This document shows, piece by piece, positions 5,805 through 12,511 of a stretch of DNA of 12,511 bases. The stretch is from positions 1,797 to 14,307 of the forward strand of contig MHIY01000005.1 in NCBI GenBank assembly GCA_001817755.1, read 5' to 3'. The stretch comes from Candidatus Colwellbacteria bacterium RIFCSPLOWO2_01_FULL_48_10 (GTDB lineage Bacteria; Patescibacteriota; Minisyncoccia; UBA6257; Colwellbacteraceae). The notes beneath the pieces were generated by a model, which was not told the DNA's origin, ran no database searches, and saw nothing but the letters and a program-made list of their open reading frames with translations. Numbering within the stretch: the stretch's first letter is position 1; every line of letters starts with the position of its first letter. The translations under genes and the position numbers were made by a program.

Positions 5805-7559
5805 TCAAACAACTTCCTGCTGATAACACTTCTCGCAATATATGATCTCGGGCTTGTCGGGACTGTAGGCGGTTTTGAACTGATTCGGACAAATGGACAC
5901 TCCATGAATGTGCTCGACTGTGTTTTTATAGATACCATTCTCCGACATTGCCCCCGCGCACTGGCAATTTCTGCTAAAGAGTTTCGGAAAGTTGCGCTGT
6001 TTAATTCTCTCCTTAAAACGGCAATTGTGACAAAGGCGCGGAAGCGGTATCTGAAAGCGTTTGTAAAATTCAAGCTCTTTGGGAATGATCCGGTATGCCT
6101 GTTTGCAGTTTGTGCACCCTATCGCTTCTTTGGTGACGGATTCCGCCACATCCTTGATGTGGTCAGGTAGGTCTTTCGATAGAATGGTGATCTTATATTC
6201 GGATGTTTTCGACTCTCTCCACGCAAGACCATATCGCAGAGCTTTCTCCATGGTCATATCGGTGAAATCCATAATGGCGGTTTCATTGGCCGCAAACGGT
6301 GCCATAGCCAATGGGAAAAACTCGCCATATTTGTATATGCGGCCGAGCTTGTCGACATAGGGCATTACATTCATATGCTCCACAATCTTGGCGCGCAGTT
6401 TCTCATATTCTTCTTTCGAGTATTGCTTGTTAAAGATGCAATATTTCTTTTTCTTGAGGCCAACGCAGCCGAAACAGTTCTCGGAAGAGAAACAACTTAT
6501 TGAGTATTCCAGGTCCCGACAACCGGAGAAACAGCCGGAACAAAATTTCAAACCGCGCGACGAACTCCCGCAATCTACGGACTCATAGACAAGTTGGGAA
6601 GCCCTGCCCCAGTTGGTAAAGTCATAGCTGTCTTTCGTATGCTGGCCGACACTCTGGCAATAAGCTATGTTCTCGGCTTCATAGATTTCGTATGATTCTT
6701 TGACGTCTTTAGCCTGGTTGATATCGTCCCCGCTCACGTTGACATTGCTTAAGCCATTTATATATTTATGCGGGAATTTCAACACAAATTCCCGGAATTC
6801 CTTGCGCCATCTCTCAAAAGAAGCATGCGATCCCAGATTCATCTCTTTAAGCTTCCTAAAATAATCCTCTCTGGAATACGGCTCATTAAAAATATGATAT
6901 TGTTTATGCCGCAGATTCACGCATCCGAAGCAGTCGCTCACATTCGAACAATTGTAGAGAAAATATGAATCGCGGCAATCGCTGACGCGCGCGCCGTAAA
7001 AAACGCGATAGCAATTACCTCCTGAATATATCTCCCAAGAAGATTCGAGCCAGTCGGAATCCAGAACATCAACGCTGTCCCTGGAGTCGGTAAAGAATAC
7101 TCCGTAAAAGCAATCTTCACTCGTGCTGGCGTTAAAACACATATAACAATTCTTGATGTAGTCGGAAGCATTGGAATAGTCGCTATTAACCAGTCCAACG
7201 GTCAATCTCGACGGCAACGGAACAGAAAGCAGAAGCTCTCCAAACTGCTCGAAGAATGGGCGTGAAAAATCGTAATCACGACCATAAGAGGCCGCATCGA
7301 ACTTGTCCGACCACCAAAAATCCCTGTCAATAACTTTGTGCGGCGACTCCTGCGGATACGTCGATAAAATCGCCTTGCCTCCCTCGTCTATTCTTTTAAA
7401 GAAATTGCGCTCGTTCCAAAACGCCATGCGCCGGATCATCCGGCACTCTGGGCACCAGGTGGGCGGCGGCACGTCCATCTTGGCGTAGAAAGCGAAATCT
7501 GCTGAATCGATCTCAAAAGGTGCTTTACAATTTTGGCAATCCTTGATTTCCCTGTCCAT
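5805..7559 (-). CDS. Cysteine-rich zinc-ribbon protein with duplicated modules, unknown function
   Basis: 584 residues. I recognise the style (CQNCKAPFEI, PTWCPECR, DYDFSRPFFEQF) as that of an uncharacterised protein type common in CPR genomes, but no function can be named. Visible architecture: ribbon 1 with C8-x2-C11 and C36-x2-C39; a middle region of repeated turns rich in Cys, Asn, Ser and Tyr (about 125-215 and 290-370); ribbon 2 with C482-x2-C485 and C510-x2-C513; a last metal-like site with C532, C534, perhaps C557, and C575-x2-C578. Two internal copies of FGCV-L-(4)-Y-IFN--YS stand at C213 and C365, each ending a Cys-rich block, so the protein arose by duplication. The middle turns could form a beta-solenoid (inference). 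There is no signal peptide or membrane segment. It follows the ATPase gene by 21 bases without a Shine-Dalgarno and is the last gene of the set. TGA is its stop codon. Confidence 0.88.
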   Translation of the reverse strand: MDREIKDCQNCKAPFEIDSADFAFYAKMDVPPPTWCPECRMIRRMAFWNERNFFKRIDEGGKAILSTYPQESPHKVIDRDFWWSDKFDAASYGRDYDFSRPFFEQFGELLLSVPLPSRLTVGLVNSDYSNASDYIKNCYMCFNASTSEDCFYGVFFTDSRDSVDVLDSDWLESSWEIYSGGNCYRVFYGARVSDCRDSYFLYNCSNVSDCFGCVNLRHKQYHIFNEPYSREDYFRKLKEMNLGSHASFERWRKEFREFVLKFPHKYINGLSNVNVSGDDINQAKDVKESYEIYEAENIAYCQSVGQHTKDSYDFTNWGRASQLVYESVDCGSSSRGLKFCSGCFSGCRDLEYSISCFSSENCFGCVGLKKKKYCIFNKQYSKEEYEKLRAKIVEHMNVMPYVDKLGRIYKYGEFFPLAMAPFAANETAIMDFTDMTMEKALRYGLAWRESKTSEYKITILSKDLPDHIKDVAESVTKEAIGCTNCKQAYRIIPKELEFYKRFQIPLPRLCHNCRFKERIKQRNFPKLFSRNCQCAGAMSENGIYKNTVEHIHGVSICPNQFKTAYSPDKPEIIYCEKCYQQEVV

Positions 7560-7580
7560 TGGTTCGTGTTAGTTTATCGG

Positions 7581-9029
7581 CTACACCAACGGAGGCGGAG
7601 ACTCGTCTCTCTTGGGCTCGGCCGCGCTTACGGACTGCGCAAAGGATCTTTCTTTGGCTTCCCGCAACCGGGCTTCTTCGTCTTCACTTATTAAACGCTT
7701 AGCCGCATCGATCGGAAGGGAATATCGATTCCTGGACATAGCGATGATGTCGTTCTTGTATGATTGGTGCGTCGGTGGCAAAATCTTCAAAGTTTCCGCC
7801 GAGAAAGGATCATACGCTTCGCCATCGATGATCATCTTAATATAAAATTCCCGCATGCCGAGGTTAAGCATGTCTTTTGCCTCCAGGAATGGGGCCATGT
7901 CATGCTGAAGCAAGAAGGAATCGTCGCCGCCGACGCGGAAAACGATCATCGAACCAATGTTCCCCCGCACCGCCTGTTGCACTTTCGTGATCAGCTGACT
8001 GATGTACTGGTGGGCTATGGTAAGGCACAGGCCGTATTTGCGCGCCTCGGCCAGGATATTCACGAATGTTTCGGTAACCACGCTCTGGAACTCATCAACA
8101 TACACATAGAAATCGGTGCGCTCGCTCTCGGGTATCGAGGCGCGGGCCATACCCGCCTGCTTTATTTTCGTTATGAGCATCGAACCCAAAAAACTGGAAT
8201 TTTCTTCCCCTAACTTTCCTCTGGACAGATTTATGAGCAATATCTTCTTTTCTTTGATTATCTTCTCGAAGTCGATCTTGTTTTCCTCCTGGCTAAAAAT
8301 GTTGCGCAGTAAAGGATTAGACAGAAACTGCCCCAGCTTATTGACCAGAGGCACGATAGCATCAGTATCAAACTTCTCTGACCAATCAGCAAATTCGATA
8401 GACCAGAATCGCTTAACGACATCGTCCTCGATATATTTGATGACCTTCTGGCGATAATTGCGGTCGGTCAGCATCAACAGCATACCCCGCATGGTCGCAT
8501 GGGGATAATCGAGAAGCGCGAGACAGGTGAAGCGAAAAACGTGCTCAAGGCGCGGACTCCAGTTGGCTCCGAACTGCTTTTCCAGCACCTCAATAAGTCC
8601 CTGAGTCAGCTGATGCTTCAAGTCGGGATGAACGTTGGACAAAGGATTAAAAGAAACAGGATAGCTCGTGTCGCTGGGGTCTATCAACACCACGTCGTTG
8701 ATGCGTTCTTGCGGGATAAAATGCAGCAGTTCCTCTATGACATCACCATGGGGATCCATAAGGCAAACGCCGTAACCGTAAGCGATATCCTGCCTGAGCA
8801 TTAGCTCGAGAAGCTTTGACTTGCCGACGCCGCTCTTGCCGATAATATACATATGGCGGCGGCGGTCCGTCCGCTTGATGCCGAAAACGTATTTCTTTTC
8901 ATCCAGCGAGGCGGAATAATTCGTCCGGCCGATGAAAGTTATGTCCTTGGCCGGCAAACTGCCAACCACCGGGAGCTCAGCCGGCGGAGGGGTATACTTT
9001 ACCTTTTGTATCTTGTTAGAATCGGCCAT
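7581..9029 (-). CDS. TraG/VirD4-like AAA+ ATPase, second paralogue
   Basis: A 482-residue ATPase of the same HerA/TraG/VirD4 group as the gene at 3958. Shared blocks include IGRTNY, FGIKRTDRRRHMYIIG, DPHGD, SFNPLSN, FADWSEKFDTDAIVPLVNKLGQF, ISQ-like helix ends and FSAETLKILPP. Walker A is GKSGVGKS at 64-71, and Walker B FYVYVDEFQ has Asp312-Glu313. The AHQYIS motif follows. All nucleotide-binding motifs look intact. It has a short Pro-rich N-terminal lead (PPPAELP) and a charged 40-residue tail, but no membrane helix and no long disordered C-terminus. The gene lies 12 bases after the one-TM membrane protein gene and 21 bases before the zinc-ribbon gene, so it is probably co-transcribed. I infer that the membrane protein anchors it. 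Substrate (DNA, protein or pilin) cannot be told from sequence. Confidence 0.92.
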   Translation of the reverse strand: MADSNKIQKVKYTPPPAELPVVGSLPAKDITFIGRTNYSASLDEKKYVFGIKRTDRRRHMYIIGKSGVGKSKLLELMLRQDIAYGYGVCLMDPHGDVIEELLHFIPQERINDVVLIDPSDTSYPVSFNPLSNVHPDLKHQLTQGLIEVLEKQFGANWSPRLEHVFRFTCLALLDYPHATMRGMLLMLTDRNYRQKVIKYIEDDVVKRFWSIEFADWSEKFDTDAIVPLVNKLGQFLSNPLLRNIFSQEENKIDFEKIIKEKKILLINLSRGKLGEENSSFLGSMLITKIKQAGMARASIPESERTDFYVYVDEFQSVVTETFVNILAEARKYGLCLTIAHQYISQLITKVQQAVRGNIGSMIVFRVGGDDSFLLQHDMAPFLEAKDMLNLGMREFYIKMIIDGEAYDPFSAETLKILPPTHQSYKNDIIAMSRNRYSLPIDAAKRLISEDEEARLREAKERSFAQSVSAAEPKRDESPPPLV

Positions 9030-9041
9030 GAACGGATATTG

Positions 9042-10412
9042 CTACTCTTCCAATATCGGCAAACTAAGAGGCGGACCGACCCTCTTCGCAGTCACCGGCT
9101 CCAATCTCTGAGTAACAGTGATGGGCGTACCCGGCGGATGAAATATAGTAGCCAGCTCTTCAGTGCTAAAGACTGATGTTTCGAAGGGCAACTCGCCAAA
9201 GTGGTGGTATTCATGTTCCGGCATGTGTCTCTCGCGGTAGGCGTGGAACATCTTGCGCTTTCTGCGCTCAAGACGCCATTTCTTAAGAATATGCTTCTTC
9301 GAGACCTTGAAAAAATTTATCTTGTCGCTGATGGTAAATGTTCCACCCACCGGACCGAGCGAATTAGTACTTCGATCGCTGAACTGCGTGACAGCGCCGA
9401 ATATGGCCGCAACATTCTGCTGGGTAAAATCATTGCGATTGTCTATGTAAATGAAACGGAGTATGCCTTCGAAAAGCGATTTGGATGCCTTGTTCTCGAC
9501 TGCCTTCATGATTACATTTTCGCCCGGGCTAAGGATTCGATATGAGAACATTGACTTCTCTTCATGACTTTCGCTCCATTTTAATTCTTTCGTCTCCAGG
9601 GGATTAACGGCCTGGAGAAAATTAGTGGTCCAAACAAAGATGGCGTTAAAGAACCCGCTGCCAGAAGCATGCTCGGCGGGACGCCCAGTCATCTTGCTTA
9701 TGAAACTCTGAATCTCGTTCTGACGATGCGGATAATGCGGGTCACCGGTCGCTCTGAAAAGAAGCTGAAGAAGTATTGTCTCGCCTTCTTTCAGATTGGA
9801 GACAGCTTCAGTTATGGTGGCCATAGGATCGAGCTCTTTTTCTTCCGCCGGAGATTCAAAAAATTCGTAGGTCTTGATCGGGAAAATATCGGAATTCTTC
9901 ATGTAATAATCGGTCGCGAATATATCGTACTCCTTGTTGGGCAGATCGTGTGGAAATTCGTCCATATAATCCGGAACCTCCTTTATTTCAATCTCGGGGT
10001 ATTGGGCAAAAAAAGCCGACTCAACCATGTTCTTGTATTGAGAAAAGGTACGCACATAAAACTTGATGCCGGTCGAGCGACCGACTATTTCGATCGAGAA
10101 CCAGTTTTCCAACTCCCCCACCAACCACTTTTTGCGGAAATTGAGACCAAAACTGTAATTGCCGTGCAAACTGGCGAACACTTGCTCCATCGCTTTAGGC
10201 GATTTGGTGTTTTCCTTGGGAAATTTGAGTTCCAGAGTCGTCCATGTGATCCCATGCATAAACCTATGATTGACGCGCATAAGCCACCCGCGCCTAATGA
10301 GCATCACTATGACGATCACCACCAAAACACCGGCCGACATGAATATAATGTCCTGCCAGTGGTCAGCGAGAAACCGGTCGATTATGGAAATAAACGTTGC
10401 AAACTTATTCAT
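9042..10412 (-). CDS. One-TM membrane protein paired with the TraG-like ATPase
   Basis: 456 residues with a single N-terminal transmembrane helix (about 21-40, Ile/Val-rich), followed by Arg residues, which suggests the large C-terminal part is cytoplasmic. Recognisable stretches are [42 protein letters not shown] and PIKTYEFF. From memory these belong to a CPR family found next to TraG/VirB4-type ATPases (I recall the label DUF8128, not verified). There is no Walker motif, so it is not itself an ATPase. The last 100 residues are basic, with [11 protein letters not shown], then Pro-rich. The start codon overlaps the end of the upstream sigma4/HARE gene by 8 bases, and GAGG sits four bases before ATG, suggesting translational coupling. 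Its likely role is the membrane anchor or adaptor of the ATPase encoded 12 bases downstream; this is inference from context. Confidence 0.82.
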
Positions 10413-11238
10413 TCTCCCTCAGAGCATACACCCCACGCCCAACCAAGACAAATCTTGGGTCCTTGATGAGCTCGTTGTGCACGGTGTCTGGATGAGACCG
10501 TTTAACGCCTTCAAGCTTATTTATAAGATCGGCTATCTCCCGGAAGTGCATTGGCTTGCCGACCTTCTTGAGGACTAGAAAATTCTTGTTGCGAGTAGTC
10601 TTGGGGTTAACATGGATCCAATGCCTGGCTCCAAGATCACCGTAAGGACCAGTGCCAAACTCTTTAGAGATGCCGAGATAATTGATTATCGTCTTCTCGG
10701 ACAATCCAAACTTCTTCACTGCGTCTTCGACGAACTTCGAAAAATTGTGTTCTTTGAAATCCAAGAGATGGCTAACCACCGCCCGGGCTTTCTTGTGGGA
10801 CTCGGGATTGTTATGCCATGTGTCGTGCCAATTGTCGTCACCATAGGCAACCTTCGGTTCGCCGATAAGCTCGGCCAAGAAATGAAGGCGATTCAAGAAA
10901 ACCGCTTCATCATAGTTGGGGTTCATAATGCCCTTTAAATCTTTTGCGAGGAGATGACTTGCGCGAACATTGCCCATCTTGTCGAGGTGACCGTTAACAA
11001 ATTTAAGGAAAGCGGTTACATCCTTGTGACGAGCCATCTCTTCTTTGATGGTCTTCATTACATGAGCCTGTATTTGGCGTATTCGTTCGCGGGTAAGGCT
11101 ATAAGATACGCCAAGCTCGGCCAAGGTCTTAATGTCCTTGGATTCGAGGCCATAACGGTTCGTGATTATCTTCGCCGAACGCTGGTTCTGAGAAGCTATG
11201 GCTTTGTTTATTAGGCTGTCTACTTTTGCAAAATCCAT
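10405..11238 (-). CDS. Sigma70 region 4-like / HARE-HTH fusion DNA-binding protein
   Basis: 277 residues. The N-terminal part (about 17-65) resembles sigma region 4: [12 protein letters not shown], then TLAELG with the recognition helix [12 protein letters not shown] (46-57), close to the family form [10 protein letters not shown]. The C-terminal part (about 226-275) reads [36 protein letters not shown], the signature of the HARE-HTH domain found in RNA polymerase delta subunit and some restriction enzymes. Sigma region 2 is missing, so it cannot act as a complete sigma factor. The middle 130 residues are helical-looking and unassigned. A transcription regulator or RNA polymerase accessory factor is likely. 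It heads the four-gene set, has its own promoter, and its last codons overlap the start of the membrane-protein gene, so it may regulate that operon. There is no Shine-Dalgarno. Confidence 0.87.
10414..10420 (-). promoter_or_regulatory. Shine-Dalgarno of the one-TM protein gene
   Basis: On the minus strand GAGGGAG precedes the ATG at 10412-10410, with GAGG four bases from the start codon. It lies inside the last codons of the upstream gene and is the only good Shine-Dalgarno I see among the starts in this window. Confidence 0.6.
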
Positions 11239-11251
11239 TTGATGTACGGGA

Positions 11252-11280
11252 ATGATACAATGTTAACTAATCGGTGTCAA
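11252..11280 (-). promoter_or_regulatory. Strong sigma70-type promoter of the ATPase operon
   Basis: On the minus strand TTGACA (11280-11275, a perfect -35) and TATCAT (11257-11252) are separated by 17 bases. The -35 box contains the secF stop codon TGA (11279-11277). The predicted start near 11245 leaves about 7 bases before the ATG at 11238, an essentially leaderless message. Confidence 0.8.
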
Positions 11281-12167
11281 GACCGGTCGCGGTGGAAGAG
11301 GGTAAGCATGGGGCTGGCGACGAATATGGACGAATAAGTGCCGAAAGTCGTGCCAGCAAGCATGGTGAGAACAAAATATTTAAGACTGAGCGGACCCATG
11401 AAGTAAAGCGCGCTCAAAACCAGAATGAGGGTAAGCGAGGTGTTTATCGAGCGCCTTATCGTCTCGCCGATACTGCGGTTTATAATGTCGCCCAGATGGC
11501 CGACGTGCCGCGATTTAAGAATGTTCTCGCGGATGCGGTCGAAAACCACGATGGTATCGTGCACCGAGAAACCCATGACCACAAGGAGCGCCACGATGAA
11601 ATTGGTATCGACAGCAAGCTGTAAATAATGGCCCAAAGCGGCAAAAAGGCCCGCCGGAATAAGGACGTTATGAACAAGTGTTATGAGCGTAATCAAGCCG
11701 TATTTCCATGAACTGACTGGCTGTGAGATTTTGCGAAAAACAAAAGCGATGTAGAGGGAAATGCCAACGAGCACCATGACTATCGCCATAATCGCCCCGC
11801 GTTTTATCTCATCCGAGACAGATGGGCTTACTGACCAGAAATCAAGTTCTTCGGCCGTTTTAGCAAATCCGGATTTGATGGAAGCTAAAGCGGCCTGGCG
11901 TTCGGCATCTGATATGTTCTCAAGGGTCAAGGCATAAGAGCTGTTTGCCGCATCAAACGAAATGCTGGAGAGCGGTAGCTTGAGCTTGGTATTAAAGAAA
12001 CTCTGCACTTCTTCCGAAGAAACACCTTCTATTTTCAACTGCCAGAGAGAGCCGCCGGTGAAATCTATTCCCTGCCGAAAGCCGAAATAGGACATTGAAA
12101 AAATCGAGGCCGCAACCAAAGCGATCGAAACTCCGAGAAATATCCACTTGTGTTTGATGATGTTCAT
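11277..12167 (-). CDS. secF: Protein translocase subunit SecF
   Basis: 296 residues, the normal length for SecF. With SecD it forms a membrane complex that uses the proton gradient to help pull preproteins through SecYEG. TM1 spans about 8-28 and is followed by the signature GIDFTGG at 33-39. A periplasmic domain of about 90 residues comes next, then five membrane helices from residue 124 onwards. The conserved MGFSVHDTIVVFDRIREN block (198-215) matches the family motif with VNDTVVVFDRIREN-like sequence. It ends with LFHRDRS. The gene starts 12 bases after the secD stop without a clear Shine-Dalgarno, so secD-secF form an operon in the usual order. Its TGA stop lies within the -35 box of the next operon's promoter. 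Confidence 0.97.
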   Translation of the reverse strand: MNIIKHKWIFLGVSIALVAASIFSMSYFGFRQGIDFTGGSLWQLKIEGVSSEEVQSFFNTKLKLPLSSISFDAANSSYALTLENISDAERQAALASIKSGFAKTAEELDFWSVSPSVSDEIKRGAIMAIVMVLVGISLYIAFVFRKISQPVSSWKYGLITLITLVHNVLIPAGLFAALGHYLQLAVDTNFIVALLVVMGFSVHDTIVVFDRIRENILKSRHVGHLGDIINRSIGETIRRSINTSLTLILVLSALYFMGPLSLKYFVLTMLAGTTFGTYSSIFVASPMLTLFHRDRS

Positions 12168-12179
12168 TTTCGATTTATT

Positions 12180-12511
12180 TTATTTTCTGATAAATACCCT
12201 AAGCATAGTTCTAGTTACAAAGATCGCCGAGAACATACTGACCAACACGCCAACGCCCAGAGTTAACGCGAACCCCTTAACGAAGCTCGAAGTAAAGTAG
12301 TAAAGGATGAGCGATGACATCAGAGTGCTGATGTTCGAGTCCCGAATAGATGTCCAGGCGCGGCGGAAACCCTCCTCAATGGCCGAACTGGCGGCCAGTC
12401 CCCTCTTTTTCTCCTCGCGGGTGCGCTCGAATATGAGAATATTCGCGTCAACGGCCATGCCGATGGAGAGGATGAAACCGGCTATTCCGGCCAAGCTCAT
12501 GGTAAAGCCCG
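12180..12511 (-). CDS. secD: Protein translocase subunit SecD (C-terminal part, 5' end beyond window)
   Basis: The frame is open through the right edge; the ATG at 12500 is internal (the preceding codons read G-F-T). About 109 residues are visible. They contain LAGIAGFILSIGMAVDANILIFERTREE, written here as two pieces: LAGIAGFILSIG and MAVDANILIFERTREE. This is the hallmark of the SecD membrane domain, with Asp in the helix thought to take part in proton coupling. Then follow AIEEGFRRAWTSIRDSN and the final two membrane helices ending TRTMLRVFIRK. The stop is TAA. It is the first gene of secD-secF. Confidence 0.96.
   Translation of the reverse strand, partial: GFTMSLAGIAGFILSIGMAVDANILIFERTREEKKRGLAASSAIEEGFRRAWTSIRDSNISTLMSSLILYYFTSSFVKGFALTLGVGVLVSMFSAIFVTRTMLRVFIRK

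Noticed and set aside
7764..8213. 149-codon plus-strand frame opposite the second ATPase gene
   Set aside because: It is antisense to conserved ATPase sequence, with no ribosome site or promoter and no recognisable domain.
9669..10466. 265-codon open frame on the plus strand
   Set aside because: It lies antisense across the one-TM protein gene and the end of the sigma4/HARE gene. Its translation has no recognisable domain and is His/Arg-rich in the way of an antisense shadow.
12180..12500. Complete small membrane protein starting at 12500
   Set aside because: The frame continues through the right edge and the sequence is the internal SecD GMAVDAN region, so this is the end of secD and not a separate gene.

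Overview
The window looks like a piece of a Candidate Phyla Radiation (Patescibacteria, probably Parcubacteria-like) chromosome. That reading rests on the combination of genes: an EF-P whose loop lacks the usual PGKG tip, a TraG/VirD4-like ATPase with no membrane anchor, an ATPase paired with a separate one-TM membrane protein, a sigma-region-4/HARE-HTH fusion, and a cysteine-rich zinc-ribbon protein of a type I associate with these lineages. It is an inference from recognised sequence style, not from a search. TGA serves as a stop for at least two genes (secF and the zinc-ribbon gene), so code 25 is not indicated. Genes are tightly packed, and no gene-free stretch exceeds 300 bases.

Layout. 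Bases 1-1143 (minus): mnmA, cut by the left edge and carrying repeat-derived in-frame insertions. 1144-1309: a repeat-rich spacer with a 22-bp perfect palindrome. 1310-3157 (minus): glmS. 3158-3258: a spacer built almost entirely of heptanucleotide arrays. 3259-3828 (minus): efp, with a good promoter. 3958-5715 (plus): a TraG/VirD4-like ATPase, divergent from efp. 5742-5779: a 38-bp perfect palindrome between convergent genes. 5805-11238 (minus): a four-gene set transcribed in the order sigma4/HARE-HTH protein, one-TM membrane protein, second TraG-like ATPase, cysteine-rich zinc-ribbon protein. 11277-12511 (minus): secF and the 3' end of secD.

How the parts relate. mnmA, glmS and efp are housekeeping genes (tRNA thiolation, amino-sugar supply for the cell envelope, translation of polyproline stretches). 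secD and secF drive the late steps of protein export. The four-gene set begins at a consensus-like promoter that overlaps the secF stop codon. Its first two genes overlap and the rest are 12-21 bases apart, so it is probably one operon. The membrane protein could supply the anchor that the soluble ATPase lacks, forming a two-piece membrane translocase or pilus/DNA-transfer motor. The second, divergent ATPase gene nearby suggests two paralogous motors.

Most worth attention: (1) short repeat elements and period-7 arrays that invade both spacers and the mnmA coding sequence in frame; (2) the cysteine-rich protein with duplicated ribbons, one apparently stripped of its metal ligands; (3) the sigma4-HARE fusion heading an ATPase operon; (4) short predicted 5' leaders and an almost complete absence of Shine-Dalgarno sequences.
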